This document shows positions 1 to 7,180 of a DNA stretch of 64,000 nt, piece by piece; position 1 is the first letter of the stretch, and every line of letters begins with the position of its first letter. The stretch spans positions 1 through 64,000 of the IMG/VR virus record IMGVR_UViG_3300044568_002742; one strand, 5' to 3'. This DNA comes from a virus. The notes under the pieces were generated by a model that ran no database searches, had not been told where the DNA came from, and saw only the letters and a program-made list of their open reading frames with translations. Both the position numbers and the translations under genes were made by a program.

Positions 1-31
1 TCGTAATTGGTTTTTGTTGAGGTGGTTATGA
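1..31 (+). CDS. 3' end of a WFxLRW-family small gene (partial)
   Basis: Only the last codons are in the window: they read RNWFLLRWL and then TGA (29-31). This is the same C-terminal motif that ends the genes that follow, so the array continues to the left. The stop overlaps the ATG of the next gene as ATGA. Confidence 0.7.
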   Translation, partial: RNWFLLRWL

Positions 32-231
32 AAAGAGTAATATTTACAGATTATCCAGAACTTAATAAGTTAGCACGTGAAAATGATGCCAGCTTTCGAG
101 TTATTTCAAGTATAGGGAGAGTAAGGTTTTTACGTAATCTTGGATATAAATCAGCAGAATGGGTTCCTGGTACATATCAGTATTCATTGAGTGATGAAGA
201 TTATACTTGGTTTGTATTGAGGTGGGGGTAA
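28..231 (+). CDS. WFxLRW-family small protein, array member 1
   Basis: 67 aa, function unknown. It ends SDEDYTWFVLRWG, the C-terminal signature of the array. The start is the ATG of an ATGA overlap with the preceding gene; GAGGTGG just upstream is the ribosome-binding site and also encodes that gene's LRW. No signal peptide or membrane segment is seen. Confidence 0.8.
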   Translation: MKRVIFTDYPELNKLARENDASFRVISSIGRVRFLRNLGYKSAEWVPGTYQYSLSDEDYTWFVLRWG

Positions 232-234
232 TAA

Positions 235-441
235 ATGAGTAAATTTTTATATTCAGTTAGTTTGACTAAATTAGATATGGGCATGATAGACGAACGTACG
301 GCATGGTGTAATGAGCAATTTGGCAAAGGCCAATGGGAGTGGACTTGGGAAACTAATGATAACGATTTTTACAATATAGTTGAAATCTTTTACTTTAAAA
401 AAGAACAGTATAAAATTTGGTTTATATTGAGGTGGAGTTAA
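235..441 (+). CDS. WFxLRW-family small protein, array member 2
   Basis: 68 aa, unknown function. It shows the fuller domain: a central AWCNEQFGKGQWEW block followed by an aromatic strand and the end YKIWFILRWS. WCNEQFGKG is repeated exactly in array member 14 (2979-3215), which shows paralogy at protein level. It starts 3 nt after the previous stop. Confidence 0.82.
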   Translation: MSKFLYSVSLTKLDMGMIDERTAWCNEQFGKGQWEWTWETNDNDFYNIVEIFYFKKEQYKIWFILRWS

Positions 442-710
442 TGTCAATTCCTATTAATGAATGGGTCAATGAACAAAAATTTACATACTATTACATCATG
501 CCTAAGCCGCCCGCACTCGACCTTATAGGTGAGTATGAGGAAATAAAACAGTGGTTAAACTCGTCGACTATTACAGGTAAGTGGGACATGAGGACAGTAC
601 GCATTGACGAGAATACTTTGACAATTGGAGGTATGGAGTACTTAACTCGTTGTATTATATTATTTGAAAGAGAAGGCGATCGTAATTGGTTTTCATTGAG
701 GTGGAGTTGA
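441..710 (+). CDS. WFxLRW-family small protein, array member 3
   Basis: 89 aa, unknown function. It has a longer N-terminal part than its neighbours, a KQWLNSS...GKWDM middle and ends FEREGDRNWFSLRWS. It starts in a TAATG overlap. The Glu/Asp-rich turn before WF recurs in most members. Confidence 0.8.
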   Translation: MSIPINEWVNEQKFTYYYIMPKPPALDLIGEYEEIKQWLNSSTITGKWDMRTVRIDENTLTIGGMEYLTRCIILFEREGDRNWFSLRWS

Positions 711-901
711 AAATAATAGATTGTAGCGATTATGATAACTTCATGCATGACTATTGGGAACATGCAGAAGATTATGCCCCAACTATAACCGATTACCTCC
801 AAAAATGTGGATTTAGATCCATTGTCTTTATGAATGGAGCAAGATGGCAAATTAGCGATCAGGAATACACTTGGTTTATCTTGAAGTGGGGAGGAAAGTA
901 A
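707..901 (+). CDS. WFxLRW-family small protein, array member 4 (TTG start)
   Basis: 64 aa. The likely start is TTG at 707 in a TTGA overlap, because no ATG lies at the conserved junction. It ends ARWQISDQEYTWFILKWGGK, with LKW for LRW and two extra residues, so the motif varies at protein level and not only as a DNA repeat. A 70 nt gap with a promoter follows. Confidence 0.72.
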   Translation: MKIIDCSDYDNFMHDYWEHAEDYAPTITDYLQKCGFRSIVFMNGARWQISDQEYTWFILKWGGK

Positions 902-910
902 CAATTGATC

Positions 911-940
911 TTGACTAGTTGGATTAACTTATGTTATTAT
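911..940 (+). promoter_or_regulatory. Sigma-70-type promoter inside the array
   Basis: -35 TTGACT (911-916) and -10 TATTAT (935-940) with an 18 nt spacer, in the only sizeable gap of the array (902-971). It would drive array member 5 onward. Confidence 0.6.
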
Positions 941-971
941 TACATTTTATTGATAAAAACTCACAGCTACT

Positions 972-1241
972 ATGAAAATTTCTAAATTAGATAAAAGATT
1001 TAACCTCTACCGACATGGCTACAAATATTATGCAGAGACTGAAACAACGGACGAAGATACAAAGTTCTTTATGTGGGTTCGTTTTTGTGAAACTCAATGG
1101 GGAACTGGTCATTCACTTGCTAAAAATAGTAGATGGCAATATACCTTCAAATGGCACCCTAAAAAAAATATAATAGAATCTAGAATATTTTTTCGTAATG
1201 AAAAGGATATAATGTGGTTTACAGTAGGTACATCTGTGTGA
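972..1241 (+). CDS. WFxLRW-family small protein, array member 5 (divergent C terminus)
   Basis: 89 aa. It keeps the FCETQWGTG...SRWQYTFKW central block and FFRNEKDIMWF, but ends TVGTSV, so LRW is lost, probably by a frameshift at the junction. It follows the internal promoter and is the first gene of a new transcription unit. Confidence 0.78.
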   Translation: MKISKLDKRFNLYRHGYKYYAETETTDEDTKFFMWVRFCETQWGTGHSLAKNSRWQYTFKWHPKKNIIESRIFFRNEKDIMWFTVGTSV

Positions 1242-1438
1242 AAGACAACTATACAGTATGTATACATTGGGAAAGTATACCACGTACAGTTAGACGGAAT
1301 CTCATAGCTAATAAAAAGGCTGAAACATTTAGTATCATTGATGAAGAACTAGCTAAATTTAGTGGTAGGTATTCCAGGGAGCATTTATTTTTTGAAAGTG
1401 AAGCTCATTATAATTGGTTCTTATTGAGATGGTCATGA
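1238..1438 (+). CDS. WFxLRW-family small protein, array member 6 (GTG start)
   Basis: 66 aa, starting at GTG 1238 in a GTGA overlap. It ends FFESEAHYNWFLLRWS; array member 15 has nearly the same FESEAHFTWFMLRWS. Unknown function. Confidence 0.75.
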   Translation: MKDNYTVCIHWESIPRTVRRNLIANKKAETFSIIDEELAKFSGRYSREHLFFESEAHYNWFLLRWS

Positions 1439-1629
1439 ATATATTAAAGTTAAACTATCGACTATGGAAGTTTATATCATTTGATGAAAATGGTAAATTT
1501 AGGAATACCACACAAGTAAGACAATATGTTGAAAAATTTAATGGTAGATTATATCAATCAATTGGATATGGGATGATTACCTTTGAAAGTGAAAAAGATT
1601 TAACTTGGTTCGTGTTGAGGGTGGAGTGA
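1435..1629 (+). CDS. WFxLRW-family small protein, array member 7 (frameshifted end)
   Basis: 64 aa with an ATGA-overlap start. It ends FESEKDLTWFVLRVE. The junction has GAGGGTGG where the others have GAGGTGG, and this one extra G turns LRWS into LRVE. Unknown function. Confidence 0.76.
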   Translation: MNILKLNYRLWKFISFDENGKFRNTTQVRQYVEKFNGRLYQSIGYGMITFESEKDLTWFVLRVE

Positions 1630-1844
1630 TGAATAAAATTATAATACAATATGGTTGTTTTTTAGATAAAAAATTATATAATCTATGGTATGGCCATAAT
1701 GCACTACAGAGTCGATCTTGGATTGATTTTATTTCAACATTGGATGATAATATTATAAATGTTGAAAATAAATCAGATGAATATACCATTTTGACATTTA
1801 AAAATGAATCTGATAAGACTTGGTTTTTGTTGAGGTGGTCATGA
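1629..1844 (+). CDS. WFxLRW-family small protein, array member 8
   Basis: 71 aa, starting in a TGATG overlap. It ends FKNESDKTWFLLRWS. The middle is rich in Asn and Ile and lacks the WC block. Unknown function. Confidence 0.78.
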   Translation: MNKIIIQYGCFLDKKLYNLWYGHNALQSRSWIDFISTLDDNIINVENKSDEYTILTFKNESDKTWFLLRWS

Positions 1845-2083
1845 AATCGTTACATCGAGATGGCTTTCCAAGAAATGGTAGATACGAATTGTTCATTCAT
1901 AATGGTATAGTTCATTGCTACGATGACCCTTCCTTCAATACCCTTCAAGAAAGTGAAGAACTTCATACCTGGGTTAGACAACAACCAACAGATTTATGGA
2001 AGGGTATGGATCCCCCCCATGATAAAATTGCTTATTATTTACAACCCTCGTTATATCATTGGTTTTTGTTGAGGTGGTTATGA
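1841..2083 (+). CDS. WFxLRW-family small protein, array member 9
   Basis: 80 aa, ATGA-overlap start. The middle has HTWVRQQPTDLWKGM and the end is LYHWFLLRWL. Unknown function. Confidence 0.78.
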   Translation: MKSLHRDGFPRNGRYELFIHNGIVHCYDDPSFNTLQESEELHTWVRQQPTDLWKGMDPPHDKIAYYLQPSLYHWFLLRWL

Positions 2084-2307
2084 AAACATATGAGATGACC
2101 TTTGATGAACTACACGAACCGATCGTGTATCACGTTGTTGAAGATATACAATACAGTAATAGAGATCATATACTGCTCTGGTGTTACTCAACGTTTGGAA
2201 AATCAGACTCTCTTCAATTTGGTGGCAGATGGGAATGGAGCCATCGTAATACTATATATTTTAAAAATGACGCTGATCGTAATTGGTTCTTGTTGAGGTG
2301 GTCATGA
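2080..2307 (+). CDS. WFxLRW-family small protein, array member 10
   Basis: 75 aa, ATGA-overlap start. It carries LLWCYSTFGK...GGRWEW and ends FKNDADRNWFLLRWS. Together with members 2, 5, 12 and 14 it defines the consensus Wc.e.fG...W.w....F..e.d..WF.LRW. Confidence 0.8.
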   Translation: MKTYEMTFDELHEPIVYHVVEDIQYSNRDHILLWCYSTFGKSDSLQFGGRWEWSHRNTIYFKNDADRNWFLLRWS

Positions 2308-2537
2308 ACCCAATTGAAGTTAAGCTACCAACTTTTGGCCACGCACCATTATGGTGGAAAAATTTTATAAATGATTTGCGAGCCAACGATCCCTGGGGAA
2401 TTACCAATGAGGAAATTTCTCAGGCATTAGCCATACATGATATCGAGCATATTGAATGGGATAATCAGTTAAGGTATGCTAAACTGATATTTAATGATCC
2501 TAAAAAATATACTTGGTTTTTGTTGAGGTGGTCATGA
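2304..2537 (+). CDS. WFxLRW-family small protein, array member 11
   Basis: 77 aa, ATGA-overlap start. The N-terminal part (PLWWKNFINDLRAND) is unique. It ends FNDPKKYTWFLLRWS. Unknown function. Confidence 0.78.
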   Translation: MNPIEVKLPTFGHAPLWWKNFINDLRANDPWGITNEEISQALAIHDIEHIEWDNQLRYAKLIFNDPKKYTWFLLRWS

Positions 2538-2788
2538 CAATAATCAATACCAAAAGTTATATAAATGAATCAGATGAGAAATATTATGCGGCATCAATTA
2601 ATGGATTTCTTACTAGCCAGAAAAGAGAAATAACACGTTGGTGTGAAGAAACATTTGGTCCATCAGGATATCAGATAGTTGATAATCAGCTATGTGATTA
2701 TTGGCGGTGGCGAAATCATTTAATCTTTGATGAATTGGTATTTACAAATGAGAAAGATCGTAATTGGTTTTTGTTGAGGTGGAGTTGA
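2534..2788 (+). CDS. WFxLRW-family small protein, array member 12
   Basis: 84 aa, ATGA-overlap start. Its middle is TRWCEETFGPSGY...YWRWRNH and it ends FTNEKDRNWFLLRWS. A full-domain member of the paralogous family. Confidence 0.8.
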   Translation: MTIINTKSYINESDEKYYAASINGFLTSQKREITRWCEETFGPSGYQIVDNQLCDYWRWRNHLIFDELVFTNEKDRNWFLLRWS

Positions 2789-2982
2789 AAATAATTAAAA
2801 CAACCTATCCGGGGTGGATCGATCATCCCGTCTATGAATGTAAAAATTCAGATGATTATGATGAAGTTCGAGCTTGGATGTATCAAAACAATTGTGATCC
2901 TTTCATGTTGAGTTCTGGTTCTTGTGGATATGTATTTCAAGTTAGGAATAACCATGAATGGTTTATATTGAGGTGGTTGTGA
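2785..2982 (+). CDS. WFxLRW-family small protein, array member 13 (TTG start)
   Basis: 65 aa, starting at TTG 2785 in a TTGA overlap. Its first residues (LKII) match array member 4, the other TTG-start member. It ends VRNNHEWFILRWL. Confidence 0.72.
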   Translation: MKIIKTTYPGWIDHPVYECKNSDDYDEVRAWMYQNNCDPFMLSSGSCGYVFQVRNNHEWFILRWL

Positions 2983-3215
2983 ATAGTAAAGATAGAAGAA
3001 AACTTAAAAGAAAGTTTCCCTATATGGTTGAAGTAAAACGAATGTTTGTTAAACCATATGATTATTATTATGATCGTCAGACTGATATGGATCAATGGTG
3101 TAATGAGCAATTTGGCAAAGGTAATTGGGGTAGAGATGGTGCCTTCTGGTATGTTAGTATCTATAAATTTAAATTAAGTGAACATAAGAATTGGTTTTCT
3201 TTGAGGTGGTTATGA
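2979..3215 (+). CDS. WFxLRW-family small protein, array member 14 (GTG start)
   Basis: 78 aa, starting at GTG 2979 in a GTGA overlap. It contains DQWCNEQFGKGNWG, almost identical to member 2, and ends SEHKNWFSLRWL. The N terminus is Lys/Arg-rich. Confidence 0.76.
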   Translation: MNSKDRRKLKRKFPYMVEVKRMFVKPYDYYYDRQTDMDQWCNEQFGKGNWGRDGAFWYVSIYKFKLSEHKNWFSLRWL

Positions 3216-3430
3216 TGACATATAGGGTTAATGTTGATCTTAAACTCAATAACGAAGTTTGGAGGGCTTATGCAAATTCATATGAGGCATTCAAACACCC
3301 ATTAGGGCATATGGCCGGAAAATCTTTTTGGGACGCATACATGGCTGAACATAATGTCAAACTGGATGATGGAGAGCTTGTTTTTGAAAGTGAAGCACAT
3401 TTTACCTGGTTTATGTTGAGGTGGAGCTAA
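3212..3430 (+). CDS. WFxLRW-family small protein, array member 15
   Basis: 72 aa, ATGA-overlap start. It ends FESEAHFTWFMLRWS, close to member 6. Unknown function. Confidence 0.78.
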   Translation: MMTYRVNVDLKLNNEVWRAYANSYEAFKHPLGHMAGKSFWDAYMAEHNVKLDDGELVFESEAHFTWFMLRWS

Positions 3431-3723
3431 TGCGATATAAAATATTTGCCAATAAGGAGTATGAAAGACGTATAATAGGTAATCTTCGAATCATGGTGCC
3501 ACCATACGAACCAGAACCTGGCCGGATGGTATGTGGTAAAATACAAGAATGGTTAGAAGGTGAGGTGGGCCAATGGACGACAAAACATTGTAGGGAAATC
3601 TCCAAAGAGGAATATTCCTCTTATGACCCAGCATGTGATGGAATCGTTAATTGCATCAAAATAATGGGATATTGTACTGCTGAGGATTGGACCTTCTTTA
3701 CTTTAAAGTTCTATAATGACTAG
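3430..3723 (+). CDS. Terminal array member 16, divergent
   Basis: 97 aa, TAATG-overlap start. This last gene has the EWLEGEVGQW block but ends WTFFTLKFYND instead of WFxLRW. Because no gene follows, its end need not carry a ribosome-binding site. It overlaps the convergent 3698-4357 gene by 26 bp. Confidence 0.75.
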   Translation: MRYKIFANKEYERRIIGNLRIMVPPYEPEPGRMVCGKIQEWLEGEVGQWTTKHCREISKEEYSSYDPACDGIVNCIKIMGYCTAEDWTFFTLKFYND

Positions 3724-4357
3724 CAACCGCCTTGGTAAATCCCATGTCGATAATCACCGGAGAACCATTGTATAATCCCCAATTGGCCGCCCGGGAAAAA
3801 TCATCCAATTGAACATCAAAACCATATAGCTCCTGCAATAAATCTACATAATGGTGAAAAGTCTCCAACGACTCCTTGCCATAAAGCTTCACTACATCAT
3901 CGTTATGATCCTGTCCACGACCAGTCTGCGCATACTTGGCAGCATTTACCAACCACTCCAATTTACCACATCGCATCAGATCACACAACTGCTTCTGACT
4001 AGCCTTTTGAGCTTTCTCTACATGTATCCATACAGGCTCGGCATGCTCCTCATCATAATCAATTAATGGTATGATGATGCCCAATTGATTCAAATAACCA
4101 TCTGATAATAAATCCGCCTCAGCTTCATTCTGCATCATCCCACGGGCATTTTTGGCTACCTTCAATACAGTAGCGCGTCCCTGATAGGGTATGTCAAACG
4201 CCACTCTACTGGAACCTGCTCCTAACTTTTGTGCCCGCGCTACCGCATAATCTATTCTCCTCTTATAAGATTGTGCAGGTGTATATACAGCAGCATCCCA
4301 CTCAGTTGGCAATGGCGCTTCCATTATACTCTCTCTTATGATTTCTCTTATCTTCAT
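3698..4357 (-). CDS. Kinase-like fold protein with capsid-targeting-like N terminus
   Basis: 219 aa. Residues 1-9 are MKIREIIRE, which resembles the T4 capsid-targeting sequence with an (I/L)xxE prohead-protease site. The rest has protein-kinase-like elements in order: glycine loop LGAGSSRVAF (about 47-56), a Lys strand TVLKVAKN, a following Glu-rich helix, then DDFSRAANWG and VIIDMGF, which sit where the catalytic-loop Asn and DFG would be. The usual HRD is not clear, so activity is uncertain. GATAAATA lies 6 nt before the ATG. Inference: packaged in the head and injected. A related gene is at 31229-31855. Confidence 0.6.
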   Translation of the reverse strand: MKIREIIRESIMEAPLPTEWDAAVYTPAQSYKRRIDYAVARAQKLGAGSSRVAFDIPYQGRATVLKVAKNARGMMQNEAEADLLSDGYLNQLGIIIPLIDYDEEHAEPVWIHVEKAQKASQKQLCDLMRCGKLEWLVNAAKYAQTGRGQDHNDDVVKLYGKESLETFHHYVDLLQELYGFDVQLDDFSRAANWGLYNGSPVIIDMGFTKAVASHYRTLK

Positions 4358-4363
4358 ATAGGT

Positions 4364-4371
4364 TATTTATC
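4364..4371 (-). promoter_or_regulatory. T4-type late promoter box (GATAAATA)
   Basis: Read on the minus strand it ends 6 nt before the ATG of the kinase-like gene, so the transcript would begin at or near the start codon. Confidence 0.5.
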
Positions 4372-5224
4372 TCCTGGATAAAAGATCATGATAGATGGGA
4401 TGCTGTAATGCTTCTTCTGTTAACTTATCGCTCTTCTCCATATTCTCCTCTGCCCATAACGGACGAAAATTACTATGATGATTTAATCTTATGATCTCCT
4501 CCTCATTAACGCCAAATGCTACAGGGACTATATGATCCAGGTGCCATAAGGATCTATTATCCCAAGTCATCCCCGAATGAAACTGCACCTCTATATATTC
4601 ATAAAACTCTTCAAAACTACACCCAATTATCTTCATAGTATTAGATGACTTCCTATATCCTTTCTTTTGTAATGCACCTCTAATAGCACAACGAATACGC
4701 ATTGATAACGCATATAATGGTTCTTGTTGATATCTGTTTCTCATATGTGCATTTCGATTATCTCTGTTTTCTTCACTATATGCCTTGTCATATGCCGCTT
4801 TCTTATCTCTGTTCCCTTCATACCATGCCTTGTCATATGCCGCTTTCTTATCTCTGTTCCCTTCATACCATGCCTTGCTATATTCCTTTATCTTATCTTT
4901 GTTTTCTTCACGATATGCCGCTTTCTTATCTCTGTTCCCTTCATACCATGCCTTGCTATTTTCCTTTATCTTATCTCTGTTCCCTTCATACCATGCCTTG
5001 CTATTTTCCTTTATCTTATCTTTGTTTTCTTCCCTATATGCCTTTATCTTATCTTTGTTTTCTTCATAATATGCCTTTATCTTATCTCTATTAACTTCGT
5101 AATGTTTTTTACTAGATGCTTTATTACATACTTTACAATTAGAATGTAATCCATATTTTGCTCTAATATCCTTACTAAACTCCTCCCTACTCTTCTCTTC
5201 TTTACACTTACCACAATACTTCAT
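4367..5224 (-). CDS. HNH endonuclease with zinc-binding N terminus and charged repeats
   Basis: 285 aa. The N terminus has CGKC...CKVC (zinc-binding). The middle (about 45-150) is a run of 11-14 residue repeats of the type YREENKDKIK / AWYEGNRDKK. The C-terminal HNH core is WHLDHIVPVAFG...NHHSNFRPLWAEEN, with His-Asp-His and the downstream Asn. It is probably a free-standing homing endonuclease. The next gene, 5248-6018, is a close paralogue, so one arose by duplication. Confidence 0.82.
   Translation of the reverse strand: MKYCGKCKEEKSREEFSKDIRAKYGLHSNCKVCNKASSKKHYEVNRDKIKAYYEENKDKIKAYREENKDKIKENSKAWYEGNRDKIKENSKAWYEGNRDKKAAYREENKDKIKEYSKAWYEGNRDKKAAYDKAWYEGNRDKKAAYDKAYSEENRDNRNAHMRNRYQQEPLYALSMRIRCAIRGALQKKGYRKSSNTMKIIGCSFEEFYEYIEVQFHSGMTWDNRSLWHLDHIVPVAFGVNEEEIIRLNHHSNFRPLWAEENMEKSDKLTEEALQHPIYHDLLSRR
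4752..5100 (-). repeat. In-frame tandem repeats in the HNH gene
   Basis: Repeated units of about 33-42 bp (on the plus strand TATCTCTGTTCCCTTCATA and variants) encode the Lys/Glu/Asn repeats. They keep the reading frame, and long antisense ORFs over them are by-products. Confidence 0.7.
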
Positions 5225-5247
5225 CTTCTTCTCCCTCCTTGGATATA

Positions 5248-6018
5248 TTACATTCGACTAGCAATCAACTCATGATAGATAGGATGCAATAATGCCTCCT
5301 CCGTTAGCTTATCCTTCTTTTCTAAATTCTCTTCTGCCCATAATGGACGGAAATTACTGTAATGATTTAACCTAATGATCTCCTCTTTATTAGCACCAAA
5401 TGATACCGGCACTATATGATCCAAATGCCATAACTCCCGATTGTCCCACGACATCCCTGAATGAAATTGATTTTCTATATGCATACGGAACTCATCAAAA
5501 CTACATTCAAGTATTTTTGTAGTATTAGATGACTTCCTATATCCTTTCTTTTGTAATGCACCTCTAATAGCACAACGAATACGCAGTGTAATGGCAAATA
5601 ATGGATCTTGTTGATATCTGTTTGTTATACGTTCATTTCGCTTATCTCTGTTTTCTTCGTTATATATCTTTGAATATTCATTTCGCTTATCTTTGTTTTC
5701 TTCATGATATGCCTTGTTATATTCCATTGTCTTATCTTTGTTTTCTTCCCGCCATGCCTTATGCCATGCCTGTTGCTTATCTTTGTTTTCTTCACGATAT
5801 GCTTTTAGCTTATCTTTGTTTTCTTCACGATATGCTTTTAGCTTATCTTTGTTTTCTTCACGATATGCCTTATGCCATGCCTGTTGCTTATCTTTGTTTT
5901 CTTCACGCCATGCTTTACAACATCCTTTACAATTAGACGCTAATCCATCTTTCTTAGTAACATTCTTACTAAACTCTTCTATACTCTTTTCTTCTTTACA
6001 AGTGTTACAATACTTCAT
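5248..6018 (-). CDS. HNH endonuclease, paralogue of 4367-5224
   Basis: 256 aa from the ATG at 6018, which has a strong GGAGGGAGAAGAAG leader; an upstream in-frame ATG at 6063 is less likely. It has CNTC...CKGC, repeats of AYREENKDKLK type, and the HNH core WHLDHIVPVSFG...NHYSNFRPLWAEEN. The stretch RIRCAIRGALQKKGYRKSSN is shared exactly with its neighbour. The repeat number differs between the two, as expected for slippage. Confidence 0.82.
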   Translation of the reverse strand: MKYCNTCKEEKSIEEFSKNVTKKDGLASNCKGCCKAWREENKDKQQAWHKAYREENKDKLKAYREENKDKLKAYREENKDKQQAWHKAWREENKDKTMEYNKAYHEENKDKRNEYSKIYNEENRDKRNERITNRYQQDPLFAITLRIRCAIRGALQKKGYRKSSNTTKILECSFDEFRMHIENQFHSGMSWDNRELWHLDHIVPVSFGANKEEIIRLNHYSNFRPLWAEENLEKKDKLTEEALLHPIYHELIASRM

Positions 6019-6197
6019 CTTCTTCTCCCTCCTTGGATAATTGGCCATTATAACATATATCATTCATATTGTCAATAGTGCTAGCTGTGCATAATCATAT
6101 ATCCCCTATATTGCTAGCTGTGCGATCTATATCCCCCCATATCATATACATGATAATAATCCACGCTCAAGAGGCGTATAGAGGGACACATCTGCCC

Positions 6198-6536
6198 TGT
6201 GGATAACCCTGTGGATAACTTTCTCTCCTGTGGATAACTATTAGGGTTTATCCACATTTCTAAGTATGTATTACAACTATGCCCATTTTCACCATAGCCC
6301 ACCACATTATACCACTTTTCACCACCATCTGTCAACCTTTTTCTATAGTGCCCAGGAGGGTGAAAATTCTATCCTGCTAGCTGTGTAATGATATAACATC
6401 ACATAGGGGGAAAAGTTATCCACAGGCTATGTCATTGTTTTATAAGCCTTTCTAGACTTATCCACAGGCTAGGGCAAAGTTATCCACAGGTTTATCCACA
6501 GGCTAGAAGTTATCCACAGGCTAGAAGTTATCCACA
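6198..6536. repeat. Cluster of ten DnaA boxes
   Basis: Three reverse boxes at 6198-6237 face seven forward boxes at 6248-6536. All match TTATCCACA exactly. The last four sit about 12-18 bp apart. Confidence 0.85.
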
Positions 6537-6548
6537 GGTAGATAAGAC

Positions 6549-6577
6549 TTGCTAGCTGTGTAATGATGTGATATAAT
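6549..6577 (+). promoter_or_regulatory. Promoter with GCTAGCTG element
   Basis: TTGCTA (6549-6554), 17 nt spacer, TATAAT (6572-6577), upstream of the 6611 gene. Here the GCTAGC hexamer overlaps the -35 position. Confidence 0.55.
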
Positions 6578-6610
6578 GATAAGTATTATATTACAGTATG
6601 GAGTATTGAT

Positions 6611-6820
6611 ATGAATGATAAAGAAGTATTATTTGGCATGACATTTCCCACACATGAAGTAAGAGTAAAACGTGTAGATGGTTTGACCATTTGCTGGAAG
6701 GCCACTCATGATAAGGTTGACTTTGCAGTATTTGATGATGATGAAGCCGCGTTAGATTATATCATAGCGCCATTTCCGTCATTGTTCTGGCATATAGAAT
6801 TCCAGGACGAAGAAGTATAA
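6611..6820 (+). CDS. Small acidic early protein
   Basis: 69 aa, not recognised. It is acidic (FAVFDDDEAALDYI) and has no membrane segment. It is the first plus-strand gene after the DnaA-box region, with GGAG 7 nt before the ATG. Confidence 0.7.
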   Translation: MNDKEVLFGMTFPTHEVRVKRVDGLTICWKATHDKVDFAVFDDDEAALDYIIAPFPSLFWHIEFQDEEV

Positions 6821-6966
6821 ATACATTGTCAACCTGGTAATATCCTGGCAGCCATAAGTCCAGACACATGATATCACGAGATTGCTAGCTGTATATGTAT
6901 GAATTTCAAAACAACGCCGGGATACTGGTGTTTCCGTTTGTCCGCGATTTACCGAACAATTAATAC

Positions 6967-6995
6967 TTGACATTATCCTTCCGGTATGTTATACT
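6967..6995 (+). promoter_or_regulatory. Sigma-70-type promoter with inverted repeat
   Basis: TTGACA (6967-6972), 17 nt spacer, TATACT (6990-6995). CCGGTAT-GTT-ATACTGG pairs across the -10 with one wobble. It drives the three overlapping membrane micro-genes. Confidence 0.75.
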
Positions 6996-7018
6996 GGCAT
7001 TCACAATAAGGAGAAGTG

Positions 7019-7180
7019 ATGAAAGAAAGTAATAAGAACCGTAAGAAGAACCCTGGTATGAATATAGATGAGAGTGCGGCGGAGTGTCCGTTTGCCAGAC
7101 TGGCAACCCCGATAGAGTACATTATACTCTTTAGTGCGGCGCTTGTCACTATCGCGATTGGGTTGATGTTTGTAATATGA
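7019..7180 (+). CDS. Small membrane protein, first of three overlapping
   Basis: 53 aa. A charged N terminus (KNRKKNPG) is followed by one membrane segment, EYIILFSAALVTIAIGLMFVI, at the C terminus. AGGAG lies upstream of the ATG. It overlaps the next gene as ATGA. Function unknown; a lysis or envelope role is possible. Confidence 0.65.
   Translation: MKESNKNRKKNPGMNIDESAAECPFARLATPIEYIILFSAALVTIAIGLMFVI

Larger units (their letters stand above)
6064..6610 (+). other. Non-coding region with DnaA boxes: candidate origin or DnaA sink
   Basis: No convincing gene. It holds ten perfect 9-mer DnaA boxes (TTATCCACA or complement): 6198, 6210, 6229 (reverse), and 6248, 6416, 6458, 6480, 6492, 6510, 6528 (forward). 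Several extend to TTATCCACAGGCTAGAAG. Four GCTAGCTGT elements lie in or beside it. Such a cluster is typical of DnaA-dependent origins and unusual for a T4-like phage, which normally initiates from transcripts and recombination. Confidence 0.7.

Noticed and set aside
1-3723. Regular 25-30 bp repeats every 200-280 bp, which might suggest a CRISPR array
   Set aside because: The repeats are the coding ends of consecutive genes, the intervals are too long and too variable, and they are open reading frames.
4702-5149. Long plus-strand ORFs with Cys/Leu/Phe repeats
   Set aside because: They are antisense to the HNH gene repeats and owe their length to the repetitive codons. The HNH frame has clear motifs and a ribosome-binding site.
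5601-6040. Plus-strand ORFs over the second HNH gene
   Set aside because: Same reason: antisense shadow of the repeat region.
6114-6335. Minus-strand 73-codon ORF
   Set aside because: It lies on the DnaA boxes, has no ribosome-binding site and its protein resembles nothing coherent.
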